A DNA stretch of 64,000 nt from Choristoneura fumiferana (Eukaryota; Arthropoda; Insecta; Lepidoptera; Tortricidae). The notes below the pieces were generated by a model. That model was not told the DNA's origin and searched no databases. It saw only the letters and a list, made by a program, of their open reading frames with translations. Below are positions 22,289-36,500 of this stretch, piece after piece. The translations under genes and the position numbers were made by a program. The stretch lies in the NCBI RefSeq assembly GCF_025370935.1, contig NC_133498.1, positions 5,249,439 through 5,313,438 of the forward strand, given 5' to 3'. The first letter of the stretch is position 1; every line of letters begins with the position of its first letter.

Positions 22289-23110
22289 CCAAATGTAAAG
22301 TCAATGGGGCCACTACAACCTTTACTTAGATATTTAGATCATTTAAGAAAGAAAGAAAGAAAGGTTTATTTTGGCTCCATAAGTACCACCTAAAACTAAG
22401 ACTAGAACTAGCACTAAAACTAAGTTACTTGGTGACACGGCAGGATACCAAAAAGGGTCTCCACTCATCATGTGTTGCCGCACATTATGTGCAGTAACGC
22501 TGGTTTTCTGTGGAGCCCAAACGTTAAATAAACATGTACAAGACTACAACAGAATGACATTTAACTTCAAAATTTGACCAAAACATATGTACAAACATTG
22601 AGGCATACTTACAAACCCTCCGGCGTCTTACGTCAAAGTAGCAAAATGTCCAGTGTCGAAATTAAGTCCACATCGTAAGAGGTCCATGTCTTACAAACAT
22701 TGCAATTTTCAGACCAGGTCCATACAAATTACAAAATTAAAATAAGGAAAACAGTATAATAGTAGAAAACATAAAACTAACACTAGAGGTGCGCATGTAA
22801 GCGACCCCAACAGCTTAACATAGGGCTGTCCCATCGCTCGGCCAATGCGTCCAGGATGGTGTTAAATGAAACTAAAGAAAAGCTTACATACATAACTTAA
22901 GTACTACTCATAATCTACGAACACAAACATGCAACAAATTAACAAAGTAGCTAGACAAAAGGCGGCCTTATCACTATACAGTTACTTCTCGACTACCGGC
23001 ACTGCACTCCCAACCATTGGGAATTCCCATGCCACTTACCTCATCGCACTTTTTACATCAGTTGGAGGTAAAACTTCAACACATCGCGCCGTCCCACCTT
23101 CCATCTACAG

Positions 23111-23310
23111 CAGGGTTTCTTGAACTTTTTGCGGTCACGGACCACTTTCACAATTTAAACAATTCCACGGACCCTGTCAAAAAATTCAAAAAATCAAAAA
23201 AAAGACTGACCCGTATACACACTCTCCTCTATGGACAGACTTAATGCGGACCCCAGACACACATGCTACGGACCCCAAAGGGGTCCGTGGACCCACTTTG
23301 AGAAACCCTG
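23111..23310. mobile_element. hAT-type MITE with perfect 8-bp duplication
   Basis: Starts CAGGGTTTCTTGAACTTTTT and ends CCACTTTGAGAAACCCTG. The flanks are ATCTACAG on both sides (23103-23110 and 23311-23318), a perfect 8-bp duplication, so the insertion is relatively young. It is 200 bp and non-coding. Confidence 0.92.
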
Positions 23311-23582
23311 ATCTACAGCCAACAGGGCCGGTGCCGTTGCAGACTGCGGAATGCCTCAAGCGGCGTAAATATGTAGGCAGGTGCTTACATTTTTGAGCCG
23401 TTTGGGGTAGAAACAATTATTTATTTTTAAATTATTATCGTCTAAATTAATTACGGCTTCTGGTGACCAGAGGGCTGGCTTTTTCTTAGCACAAAGATTA
23501 AGCGTTGCCATACAGCGTGGTAATGCTGCCAGCCTTCTAGGCACCTTACCACCTGGCAGTGATAAACTTCAAAAGTAAGAAA

Positions 23583-23640
23583 AAAAAAACAAAAAGTGCG
23601 AGTCGGACTCGCGCACCGAGCTTCCGTACAAATTTGTAGG
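23583..23640 (+). repeat. dispersed repeat E fragment
   Basis: AAAAAGTGCGAGTCGGACTC and GCACCGAGCTTCCGTAC match the start of repeat E (also at 42361). Confidence 0.65.
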
Positions 23641-23812
23641 TATTTACCAATAGTTTTGTTATCCACATTAGCTGAGCCCCTCTTAAGCAAAATGTAGTGT
23701 GGGGTCATTTTAGACGGTGTATATTGACGACCTAAACAGTCAGACATGAAAAATTATGATTTTCATGGTCAGAGGCACATGTATGAAGTTTGAATGAAAA
23801 TGCAAGTATCGA

Positions 23813-23935
23813 AGTCGTGGCAGCCTAGTGGTTTGACCTATGGCCTCTCCAGCAGTGTCGTGGGTTCGAGTCTGGGGTCGCACCTCTGACTTACTAAAGT
23901 TAGAAATTACACCCAATTCAATGAATTAGGGACCA
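23813..23935 (+). repeat. SINE A head fragment
   Basis: GTCGTGGCAGCCTAGTGGTT, then GTCGTGGGTTCGAGTC (B box GGTTCGAGTC) and CTCGCACCTCTGA-like sequence. The tail is missing. Confidence 0.75.
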
Positions 23936-23969
23936 TCCATAAAGTACGAGTCACCAATTTTTATCATTT

Positions 23970-24190
23970 TTAACCCACGACGCAAAAAGAGGGGTGTTAT
24001 AAGTTTGACCGCTATGTGTGTCTGTGGCACCGTAGCTCTTAAACAGCTGGACCAATTTGAATGCGGTTTTTTATTTGAAAGCAGGTTTTCTAGCGATGGT
24101 TCTTAGACATGTTTTATCAAAATTGGTTCAGTTTTTGAGATATTGAACTTTGAAGTGACAAGGTCGGGGGTTTTCCAATGTTTTGTTTGT
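23970..24190 (+). repeat. dispersed repeat C copy, left of protease exon 1
   Basis: Shares CGACGCAAAAAGAGGGGTGT, GGTTTTCTAGCGATGGTTCT and a TTGAGATATTGAACTTTGAA block with the copy at 24597-24815 in the same orientation. Confidence 0.8.
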
Positions 24191-24339
24191 TAGGTTTAGG
24201 GTATAGCACCCTCTTCACGTCTTGGTAGGATAACCGCCCGTCGCAAACCGCCTGACCTCCCCCCCTAAATCTGTAACTTAATTTATGACCTTTTTTGTTT
24301 GTTTCTGTTCCAGTGTCACCGGAATGCATTCCTAGCAGC

Positions 24340-24553
24340 ATGGGCCCCCCCATCAACGTGCTGTGGCCGCCGAGCCCGCCGCCCGCCCGGGCCACGGACA
24401 CCGTCACCAACGGCAGCCTGCTGCTGTACCTGCTGGACAGGATAAGGATGGTGCTGTTGAACTTTAGCGTGACCCTCGTGGTGTTGCACACGATGATAGG
24501 ATTCAGTGCGGTTAGAGCTGGCCCTGTTATATTTAATGTGGACTATTTACAAG
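24340..24553 (+). CDS. Np: Np exon 1: cytoplasmic tail and membrane anchor
   Basis: The exon begins at 24314 after TGTTCCAG. The first in-frame ATG inside it is at 24340 (MGPPINVLWPPSPPPARATD...). The frame is open upstream to the acceptor (TG TCA CCG GAA TGC..., SPECIPSS), so translation could start in an earlier exon; I chose 24340 as the first visible Met. Residues 37-58 (MVLLNFSVTLVVLHTMIGFS + AV) are hydrophobic and follow R34/R36, giving a signal-anchor with the N-terminus inside. The donor is CAAG|GTAAAT, phase 1. The exon sits between two direct copies of repeat C. Confidence 0.85.
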
Positions 24554-27500
24554 GTAAATATAGTGAACATTATCGTCCTTTATAGAGCAATTTTTTTTAA
24601 CTCCCGACGCAAAATGAGGGGTGTTATAAGTTTGACCGCTGTGTCTGTCTAGCTCTTAAACGGGTGAACCGATTCGAATGCGGGTTTTTTTATTTGAAAG
24701 CAGGTTTTCTAGCGATGGTTCTTAGGCATGTTTTATCAAAATCGGTTCAACCGTTTTTGAGATATTGAACTTTAAAGTGACAATGTCGGGGATTTTCCAA
24801 CTTTTTGTTGCTAAGGTTATCGTGCCAAACTGCCATCTTTTTCCTATGTCCAATAAGTTTTTAAGGCTTTAAATGGATTATAACAGTATGTGAACACTAT
24901 AATTTTGAGTCTTAAGGATTACGATATTATGGACAACGCCTTATGGTCGTACGAGCGACCGATTTTGGTTCTTGCCCTATAAAGGGTTAAATAGGTAATC
25001 ATAAAATTCTACGGCCCAGCCAATTCATTAAAAAAACCGGCCAAGAGCGTGTCGGACACGCCCAAGATAGGGTTAGGTAGTCATTACGGAAAAATCAACT
25101 AATACATACTTTTCTAAGCATTTCGTATTGTGTACGGAATCTTCCAAGTTTATGTAATATTTATACCTTAGGCTGCTATTTACTCTTAAACTACTACTAA
25201 ACTAATTCTGAAGCATTCTTAGCCGTTATAATTTTCCTTGTAAATTTGATATATTTACTACCATCCTCCTTCAACTTTTTCCAAATTTTTCCACCCAACA
25301 GTTTATATTTGAGGGGGGGGGGTTGCACTTTAAAGTTGAATATTTCGCTAACAGATCACTGAATCTAAAATCGTCTTGGCAACTCCCCAATGATTTTGAA
25401 ATACCTATCCAACGATAACCACACTATTGGGTTACTCGACAAAAAAAAACACCCCCACTTTACGTCTATGGGAGGTACCTACCCTAAAAACATTTTTTTT
25501 TATTGTACCACTGTGTCGGCGTGACTGATATGTATATTCATGCCAAATTACAGCTCTCTAGTACTAACGGTGTCTGAGCTTAGCCGCGGACGGACAGCCA
25601 GACAGACAGACATGGCGAAACTGTACTATTATCTATTCCGTGGCGAAACTATAAGGGTTCCAAGTTGACTACGGAACCCTACAAAATGTGACGCTAAAAT
25701 ATAAACCCTCGTATAGCTGATGTACTCGTATTTACTTTAGCAAATTAACGTACGTCACTTCTAATCCGGAACACAAGGTAAAGGCGCGTACGCATCCTTT
25801 GGCCGCTGACCTACTGGCCGGGAGAAAGTGCGCCCGCGCTGACGGCGCGGTCACCATCGCACCACTAATAAGAATAGAAATGGTATCGGGTATTCCTTCC
25901 AGGATTTTAGAGATCACACAAATGAATTGAAGAAAACTAGCTTTACATAAAAAAAAAACGATATTTTTACCGCCAGTGCGGATACTCGTATAAGATTCAA
26001 TGTGTTACAGAAATGCGGGAAAAAAATTCGCAATGCGGACAGGGTCTTAAGGAATACAGAATAAGTAATATTCAAAATACAAAATACGCAATATCGAAAG
26101 TGCCAGGGAGCTTCTATTAAAATATAAACAAAAAGTTTTAACTAAATAGATAAATAATAGTCCTAGAATTCTAGGGTTCCTTATCGGGTGACGGACGGAA
26201 CCCTACATTAGTGTCGTTACACTGTCTACCGTAATAGATAAACTGCTGAGATTTATGCATAATGTGCGTTTTCATAGTCGCTATAACAACAAATAATTAA
26301 AGTAGAATTCTTTAAAAATTAAGGGAGTCCTCATATACCGGGTGTGGCCTGTAACACGGACAAATAATTAAAACATGTAGATCGTACTCGTCAAACTGAA
26401 CAACATTAGTTCAGTGACTTAAAATTAATTAGTTTTTTATTTTTATTACACTTTAAACTTTATTCGAAGAAGCAATGTAAAGCAAAATGTTTGCTATTTG
26501 TAGCGTGACCGGCGACGTCAGTTGGGTTCTAGGATGGCGTACATTGAAATTTTGTTAGAAAAAAAAAGTTAAGTTTTGATTTTAATTAAGTGGGACCATG
26601 ATGGTCGATTTACCGATGACCTATAGAGCCTCTGTTTTCAATATTATCCCCGGTTCTGGGCCACACAATGTGTAAAAAGTATTTTTTGTTGTATCTCTAT
26701 ACTCCGTTTAATGAGGTTTAGCTTTGAATTAACGGTCAAATTGTAACACACGTTTCTCGGTATTTCGAACACAAATGGACTAAAAATACCTACAAGTACA
26801 TTTAATAGGTATTTATTACGTTTTTATTATATAGAAGTTTCGTTGTGTCATTTAAAAACGTGTGCAAAATTTACCGTTAAGTTTCAAATGTTAAAATAAA
26901 TGGAGTAGATATATAACGATCGAACATACTAATCTCAAACTCGAAGTGATAATAAGGATAAATAATAATAATAATAATAATAAATATCACGGGAAAATTC
27001 ACACCAATTGACATAGTCCCAAAGTAAGCTTAGCAAAGCTTGTGTTATGGGTACTAAGCAACGGATAAATATAATTATATAGATATAGATACATACTTAA
27101 ATACATATTAAACACCCATAAATATACTGTGGAACTATCCAGTGGACTCCGTGACTGAACTAACATTAAAAAAATTTACATACTTATAGCTCGTCTTTTC
27201 ATACACTCATCAAAATGTCTAGGAATAAATAAGTAAGTAGGGATCCCAAGATTTTTTTTTCTGTGCGTAAATCATTTTTTACTTTGTCTTTTGACAAAGT
27301 ACAATAATCGTCTTCTATCCCAACACTTACTAACCTTGACGGCGACTCACGCGCAGGGTCAACGACCTCCAATCAGCTGACTCTTTCACTCATCAGCTTG
27401 GTCACGGCAAAATGGGTTTTTAATACTCAGTTTTGTTATGTGACTCATTTTTACTTTCCTTTTTTTATTGCCGCGTTGTGGGCATCGATTCTGATGGGTC

Positions 27501-30500
27501 CGTCCGGGTGAATAGTTTAGGTTGGATACTTTCGAATTCGAAGGTTTTGGAATCACTCCTGAAGTTTAACATACCTACCTACCAACATTTAAAAGAGAAT
27601 CTCTATCTATACCTATTTTTTTTAGTGTACACGTAATTTGAGGAAGAATTTTTATTATTGTCTATTTTAAACCCATAGTGTGGAGTTGGGCAGGTCTTTT
27701 AAAAACGAAAGTTAGCAAGGACAATTTTTTGACTTAAGGATTTATTTCGCCAAATATTATTTTTCCACAAGTTAAACCGTTGGCTTAAAAATAAAAATAA
27801 TAATAATAATCAATTTTATATGGTTTCATGGTTTTTTTTATGGTGGTGGTTTTATTCATTAATTTAGAAGGAAACCTATCACAGTCTGGTAGACGGTACC
27901 TACAAGTTAACGAGTAACAGTCAACCAAAACTTAATATTGAATATTTGCCGCATATTAGTACGGAAGACTAAAAGATTAGACGGAAGAAGCCGTGGCAGC
28001 CCAGTGGTTTGACCTATCGCCTCTCAAGCAGAGGATCGTGGGTTCAAACCCCGGCTCGCAACTCTGAGTTTTTCGAAATTCATGTGTAACATTTGAGATT
28101 TACCACGAGCTTTACGGTGAAGGAAAACATCGTGAGGAAACCTGCACAAACCAGCTAAGCAATTCAATGGTGTGTGTGTGAAGTTCGCAATCCGCACTGG
28201 GCCCGCGTGGTAACTACGGCCCAAGCCCTCTCATTCTGAGAGGAGGCCTGTGCGCAACAGTAGGACGTATACATATAGGCTGGGATGATGATAATGATGA
28301 TTAGTTAGTACGGAACCTCGCATGATGCGAGTGCGACACGCACTTGGTATTTTCTTTTATTTTCTTTATTCGACACTAGCTGTTACCCGCGACTCCGTCC
28401 GCGCAAAATTCGTTTATCCCGCGGGAACTATGCAATTTTCCGGAATAAAAAGTTTCCTATGTCCTTCTCCGGGATTCAAACTATCTGTATACCGAATTTA
28501 ATTTAAGTCGGTTAAGTGGGTTAGACGTGATGAAGTAACAAACAAACCAACAAACAAACAAACAGACTTACAAACTTTCGCATTTATAAATATTAGTAGG
28601 ATCGATACTTAGCACAAAATACAATTAATTACGTGTTAGCTTTTGTATTTATAGGATACACTATTTTTCCATTGTTTGCTATTCAGCGGTTAAATATTAT
28701 TTATGTATTAATTTATTGAGTTATTTATGTTTTTGTCACTGTTTTACAATGCCGGAATATTTTACTGCTAATCTGATCCTGAATATTTTATGCTTCTAAA
28801 AATTCAATATGAATAACAGAAATCAACCTTTTTTCGTTTGATTTCATTTTACTGATGAAATTCAAATTGCCTTTTTTGTCTTTTGACTGGTATTATTCCT
28901 ATACTTAGTACCTATACAACATACAAGGTGTCTTTGAGTTGTTCTGGAATGTTTCTGCAGATGTTTGACTAGTTTGTAAATGTATTTGGAATTTTTCAAT
29001 ATACATTTGATCAATGTTCAAAGCGTGCTTATTTTTTCGCGTAGAGAGTCGCGGGGAAAAGCTAATCATTATTAAACTTTTAACCATAACGGTCCTAGTT
29101 GCATTCTTTAACAAACATTAAGTACTAACAGTATTTTCATTTGACTTGTAAATTTAAACTTGCAAGTGTTGAGTTAAGGTTAACTTAAGTATCTACTTAA
29201 ATGACCTGTATGTAGTATTAACCCCCGGACGTAAAAAGAGGGGTGTTTGGGTGCCAATGACTCTCTGTCTGTGGTATCGGAGCTCTCAAACGGAAGGACC
29301 GATTTCAATGCGGTTTTTTACTAGAAAGCGAGTTTCCTTGCAGTAGTTCTTAGCTATGTCTCATTAAAATCGGTTCAGCTCTTTTGAACATGAAACTACC
29401 GTGAGACTCACTCATATTAAATGATATTGACTGCGCAGTGCACGTGTTGCAGCAGCCGCCGAGTCGCATTGCTCTTAAGAAGGGCTATGGATTAGCCCGA
29501 AACATATCGAGCTAAACTCGATTTAAGACGTGAGTTATCCGGGTCAATATCATTTAATACGGTTCGGCTCTTATTGCGAATGTTGAATGTTAAAATGTCA
29601 GTGTCGGGATTTTTTTAACATTTATAAGTTTGTTATTCATTATCTAGACACGCGGTAGCGTGTCAAGTCAAGTTCAAGCTAACAGAACTGACGTGTTGCA
29701 TCGTGTGTAATTTTAACCACTTTTGACCCCCTCGTAAGTCAAAAACTATTTCACATAAACGTGTCAAATTTGGCTCATTTATTGAGACTTGTGAGATTAG
29801 TCTTTCTAGTTTGTCTAGCGACACGGTTTAAGGCTGTGTTTCGACCAGAGATGTGCGAGGATATTTTTTATGAACCAATAGAAACGCTTAATTTACCTAT
29901 CCTCGCTACGCTCAGTGAAGCGAAATTAAGCATTTCTGTTGTTTCATGAAATGGTTCTCTGGAGAAAACGCTGTTTAGCAGCAGTATGCCAAAAAAGACA
30001 TTTGAAGCCAATTTATCACAAAATAGCGACTTTTTACAAATTTTCTGGCAATCTCCGAAAAAATTAGATGCCAACACCAATTAATTCGTATACTTATTAT
30101 CTTATCATTACTTCACTGTATAAAACGCATTTTTTGCTCAAAAAATACATTAAAATTCATGATGCCTGTAATTATTACGCCAAGAACAATAGGCGAAAAC
30201 TTAATTCACAAAATTACAAAATGTATGATTTATGCAAAAGTTCCGCATCTTAAGCACAAGATTTTTGATAAAAATAGCTTGTACAGTCGAGGAAACTGAG
30301 TCAAGTACCAGTGTGGGATTACTTGTAGTGTAGTAGTACTTTTAGTTTCCTTCTTTTTATACCAATTATTCTTATTTCTTGCACTGCCAAAGAAACTACT
30401 GCGAGTGAGTAATTCCCCAGTCCCCTATTTGAACATTGTGACATTGTCCGTGACATAGTATATCAAGTGGCAATCTATTATTTGTATCTAAGTTAAATGT

Positions 30501-33500
30501 TAGTTAATTATAATAATAAATTATGTTGTGAAACAGGAATTATTTTTCCAATTTGACATTTATTTGTAGATTTGTCGGTAAATCTTGACATGAGATTAAA
30601 GCTATGTCAAGTTTGCGTTACAAATGGCTTTCTGCAGCACGTACCGGCAGCCAGGCTTTTTTTAAGGGATGTGAAAGTAACTTATTTCTGTAACTTAACT
30701 AACCATGATATTAATTTAATTAATAAACCAAAACTCAGACTGTTAACTTACTAACAAAATTACAATTGCCAACAATTTACACCAAAGTAAATTGACAAGT
30801 AAGTGTAAAAGCCGACAGATACTTTGATTATTACTTGTCAATTTAATTTACTTTGCTGTAATAATTAACAAAATAACATGATATTTACATCGATAGTACT
30901 TAATAGTAATAGTTATATATCCAAAATTTAATTGAAATAATATGATGTTATGGCATTCTACGGACATTTAAGACATTTAAAAAACTATTCACTCTAGTGC
31001 TGCATTCTGACGGCAGAACATTGCAGTAATATTCCCTATTGTTGAAATTAATTGACTTAAAACCATTTCCTTTCTTTCTTAGTGCCTACCTATCTACCCG
31101 TTGTATACCAGGTGTAGCCTGTACCAGGAGCAAATAATTAAAACATAGCTCGAACCTACTCGTCAGACTTTAACGATATTGTTTCGTTCAGCAGCTTTTA
31201 AAAATAATGGAATCTTTAGATTTTCTTTTTTCATACAAATCAAATACTGTTTTTAATGTACGCCATCCAGGTCCAATGAGGGGTACCGTTTTCGCACTCA
31301 CCAGTTGGCACCACTGTAGACGTAGATCCTGCCTGAAGTATAGTAGTTAGTTTGTTATTACTGATGTGAAAACGAAATTTATGTTTAAATCATATTTAAT
31401 ACCTTAAAACCGTACCATAAAAATATCGAGCATTCCACCAAGTGTTGCGTAGTCTCGTTTCGTTCGGAAAAAGGGAGGACAAAGGTTTCCGAAAGACAAA
31501 ACTATCTCAAAACACACATATTCATTGCCCCGTACGTAACGCATATTTGCCATAATTAATTTCAGGTATTGCTAAATAGTCGTAAAATTATTCTAATTAT
31601 AAATAAACCCACGTAGCTCACCCGAAAGAGTTTGACATTGTCAAGTTGACATTGACAGTGACGTTTGACATTCACACTACACTAGCGCCTCTAGCGGCGA
31701 ATTCACAGGCAATATCCCTCATCATCCACGTCGCCTCTCGCCTGTCGCGCTAACAAACATCAAACATTTTGCTTTACATTGCTTCTTCGAATCTAATCTA
31801 TTTAACTAAGGGTTTTTGGGGATAACAAATCGGTCTAGCTTGCTCTTGTCTCTGGAAAAACGCTTATTATCTAGTTTTAGCCCGAGCAAAGCTCGGTCGC
31901 CCAGGTACTAAACTTTAATGTGTAATCCATACTAATATTATAAATGTGAAAGTGTGTGTTTGTTTGTTCGTATGTTTGTCCGTCTTTCAGGTCGAAACGG
32001 AGCAAAGGATCAACCTGATTTTTGGCATGGAGATCCGTAGTTTATGAGCCAGAGAGTTACTTAGGCTAGGTACTTTTCATCCCCGAAAAATGAACCGAAT
32101 TCCACGCGGGCGAAGCCGCGGGCTAAAGCTAGTACTTAGAAATAAAAAAAAACCTACTTATTTTTATAAGTCTCTGAACTAATGTTGTTAAATTTGACGA
32201 GTAGATACGATCTGTGTTTTAATTACTTAGGTACTCGTGTTACAGGCCACATCCTGTATATGTACGTAGATGTTGTTTTTTATTTTATTTTATGCTTAAA
32301 GTTTAACCCACGCGGTACCTTTTCATCATAATAAACCGTGGTGACTGGTTTGATCTATCTATATCTAGTATGGACTCTCAATAGAGGGCCGTGGGTACGA
32401 GCCCGGACTCGCACCTATGAGTTTTTCGGAATTTATGTGCAGAATTAGTACATTTTAAATTTACGGTGACCGGAAACATCACGAGAAGCAAACCGGCAAC
32501 CGGCGTAGAAATTTACGGTGTGTGTGAAGTTTCCAAATCGCATTGGGCCCGCGTGGGAACTACAGTGCAAGCCCTTTGGCCAATGCCAGGCAGTGCGACG
32601 TATATAGACCGATATGATGATTAATTTTTGCCTCTTTACGAGTTAAATTATTCACTTAGGACTTTAAACTTTACAAAAAAAATAAAAAATTCAAGGGCCT
32701 TAAATTTCAATTAGGGAATACGGTCTCCAAAAAAGTGTGTCAGGAGCCCAAAGCGCTCACCTTGACAACAGGTTCTGCCAACGGTACAGCGTGACGCGAG
32801 TGTGTACACAGCGTTGCCGCCGTACCGCCTAAACTGGTTATTTTGGCCGTTAGTTACGTGTGAGAAACACGTAATGTGATTCCGTTATGATTATATCTTT
32901 CCGGGTGCTAAATTGATGGGCCACCTGATTTCCGGGGGATCGTGAGGAAAGCTGCACGTTAATAGTCTTAAAAGATTTGCCACGTACATACCAAAGCCAC
33001 CTAACAGTGCCCCACCAAAAATAAACATAAATAAAATTAAGTTTACGATAAGTTATAAAAAACTGGTCAAGAGCGTGTCGGACACGCCCAAGGTAGGGTT
33101 CCGTAGCCGTTACGAAAAAATCAAGTAATATTTTTCTAAGGATTTCGTAATTTGTAGGTACGAAATCTTTCAAGCTTAAACTACTAATATTTTTCAAGCA
33201 AACTTAGCCGTTATAGTTTTCCTTGTAATTTTGATATACTTACTTTCCACTATGAATTTTTTCAAATTTTTCGAACTAACAGTAGCTTTTAGAGGGAGGG
33301 GAACGCTCGATTTTAATGAAATTTTGCACTTTAAAGTTGAATATTTCGCACACAGATCACTCAATCGAAAAACTGTTTTCGCAGCCTCCAATGATTTTAA
33401 AAGATCTATTCAACGATACCCCCCACCAAAGGGTTCGAAGAGAAAAAAAATCACCCCCACTTTACGTCTGAGCCCTCGCGTACCTACTATAAAGGACGAA

Positions 33501-36500
33501 TAAAGAATTCCAAGAATTTTGAAATAATAATCCAAAGAACAAAGCAGGTCAACCACGTCTAGGTGTTATAAGCACTAAGTTTGTTAAAAAATTCATGACT
33601 CAGGAGACTATATAGGAGGTACACTAAAAAAATTTTTTTCTTACTATATTTTGTCGGCATAGTTGCTACATGCGAGTGCGTATCCGTGCAAAATTACAGC
33701 TTTCTAACACTTAATAGTCTCAGAGCGAAGCTGCGGACGGACAGATAGACATTATGGCGAAACTATGGGTGCTGTTTTGCTATTTTGGCTACGGAACCTT
33801 AAAAATCGGCCAAGCGTGATTCGGGTTCCATACAGCAAGTATCTATTAATCCAGTGTTAGCAAAGCTCCTCTCCTAAGGAAAATGTACCTTCATTGTGTG
33901 GAGTCATTTTACATGATTACTGACTAAAGAGACAGACATTTTTTCACATTTTTAGCCTTTTCTTATAGGTTGCCGTATGAGAGCTACTTTCATGCTTAAT
34001 TTCAAGTTTCTAGGACAACCGAAAGTAGGTAACTAACCTACCCTATACGTTTTTCGGTTACGACAATTTATATGGAAAAAACTTTTTCATTTCTCATGCT
34101 CATAAAGTTCGTGTTTATGGCGACATTTTTTTTTATTCGAATGGATGGCAAACGAGCAAGTGGGTCTCCTGATGGTAAGAGATCACCACCGCCCACAAAC
34201 ATCTGCAGCACCAGGGGTATTGCAGATGCGTTGCCAACCTAGAGGCCTAAGATGGGATACCTCAAGTGCCAGTAATTTCACCGGCTGTCTTACTCTCCAC
34301 GCCGAAATACAACAGTGCAAGTACTGCTGCTAATAGTATTTTTTATAGAGGGACTAAAAAAAGCCAATATATACCCAAGGTTGTTAGCCACCCGAGCTTT
34401 AGCGAGAGTGTCTATTTATCCGAGAGGGTTGATATTAACTTTTAGTCTCGAGGTGAAAACTCCATTTTTCACTTCGATTGCGAGAAAAAATTGACATTTC
34501 TGTGAAAGAATTAATGCGTTTCTTATTCCTCCAGTCCATAAAACTTTCATAGGTTTTTAAATAAATCATTCTAGATTTCGGCGGCAAAAGATTATCAATT
34601 ATGTATGTCTTTTGCTCTTTGCTCGACATCATAATTTGCACTATCACTAGACGACATTGTGAGAATAATCAATTTATTTTAATCGTTTATGATTTACGCT
34701 CTACAACAATTTCAAAGTTTTCGCGGTAAGTTTTTTTTTTCAACCAGACACAGATATAAAATCGCATCGGCGAAATGGTCAATACACAAACGGGAATAAA
34801 AAGAATGGCGCCACCTTCTATGCGGAAAAAGCATAGAACTAAGGCCACGTAGACTAAGACCGAAACATTTTATCTTATTTTATGCCAAAAACTAAGCAAG
34901 TACTGGCTGTTTGAGTTTTTCTAAGTAAATTAAAAAATAAGTACTTTTACTCCCTAGGGACTAAAGTACTCACTTTTCTCCCGCCTCTTAAGGCTTAAGG
35001 GAAAAATGACTTTTTGTGCTCTTGTGCATAAAATAAAATCTTCGTCTAAGACCAAGGTACTACTATTTACTGCTACTATTTACTCCTACATGCTCTACTT
35101 ATATTACAAATTCGGCGCAAGTTTTCGCTATTTTCAAATATATACTCCACAAATCACACACAAAAGATAAACACACATACAAACAGGCGGCAGATTTTTT
35201 CAAAAAATCTCGCAAATATTGTGAAAAATTTATGTTGAATTAAAAAGATGAGTAGAGCTATGTAGAGCAGTAGAAAACTGTAACTATAACTAGCTAACCC
35301 GGAAAACTTTACGTTGTTCTGCCGTTGGGGGTGGTGAGATGGATGTTGGGTAGAAGGTTGGAAAATTAAGACCTCATATCTACAAATAAGCTTTGCGCGA
35401 GCTTTGCGGTGAAGGAAAACATCGTGAGGAAACCTGCACAAACCTGCGAAGCAATTCAATGGTGCGTGTGAAGTTCCCAATCCGCACTGGGCCCGCGTGG
35501 GAACTACGGCCCAAGCCCTCTTGTTCTGAGAGGAGGCCTGTGCCCAGCAGTGGGACGCATATAGGCTGGGATGATGATGATGATGATGATGATCTACAAA
35601 TAAACAGAAAAAATAAAATAAAAACTGGCCCAGCCGATTCGGAAAAATGCGACCACAAAAACCGTAACACAAGATTTGTAATTTTGTATGTCCTCGTGAG
35701 CCCTCGCGTACTTTACAAAGGACCAATTAACACTAAGAATAGCGACTGAATGTAGGTACTTTATAAAGTACAAATTGTTCATTGAGTAAAGAATTTTAAA
35801 TTTTTGAAATAATTATACAAATTAACAAAGCTGGTGAGCCACGTCTAGGTCTTATGTGCTATGTCTGTTAAAAAAAGTCAAGACTACTTATTAGACTAAT
35901 CTTGCACGGATTTTTAGCACTTTCGAATAGTATTACCTGATGTATAGCAATTTGAAACGATATTAATCGATCGTAGCTTTATCACATCATCAATTTCGAT
36001 TACCTAAAGACTTAGTAGTTCGTCAATGTTGGCACAGATGACGCTGTCTCAACGCTTACCCATGGCCGCAATAGATGGCGCTCAAATAAACTTCAGCAGC
36101 TGAAAATTGAAATCAAGGGCCTTATATGGTCCTTGCTGAAATTCATTTATCTTAATTTTAATTTTTCAAATTCATTCTTGTGCTTGACATTGCTCTAATA
36201 AACTTTCTAAAAAAAAACTAAATTTTCTTTTCTTTTTTGTCTGGAGGTAGCGTACTCTGGCATCGTCTTCTGCTCCTAGATTATACTTATATTATCGCAA
36301 AGGATTAGGAGGAAGGAAGGAGGAGGAGTAATAGAGAAGGAGAGGATAAAGAGTTAGGTATAGCTGTTGCACGGGTCTTGTCCAGTATGAATCATTCTAC
36401 TGTTTTTAGGGTTCCGTGCCCGAGGGTGACAAAGGGAATCCTATTATTTTTCCTTTGCTAATTAATATTATTTACAAAGTTTGAATGATTTTTTTAAAGC

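Noticed and set aside
24117..24491. 124-residue minus-strand frame
   Set aside because: Antisense of protease exon 1 and repeat C. The + strand has proper splice sites and family similarity.
27990..28060. tRNA gene
   Set aside because: A and B boxes are present but the sequence continues into a SINE body and does not fold as an evident mature tRNA. It is a SINE head.
34145..34333. 62-residue frame 'MANEQVGLLMVRDHHRP'
   Set aside because: Dispersed repeat D, the same translation being present at other copies.
35154..35726. 190-residue minus-strand frame with His run
   Set aside because: It crosses SINE A and its (GAT)n tail; the His run is the ATG/ATC microsatellite in antisense.
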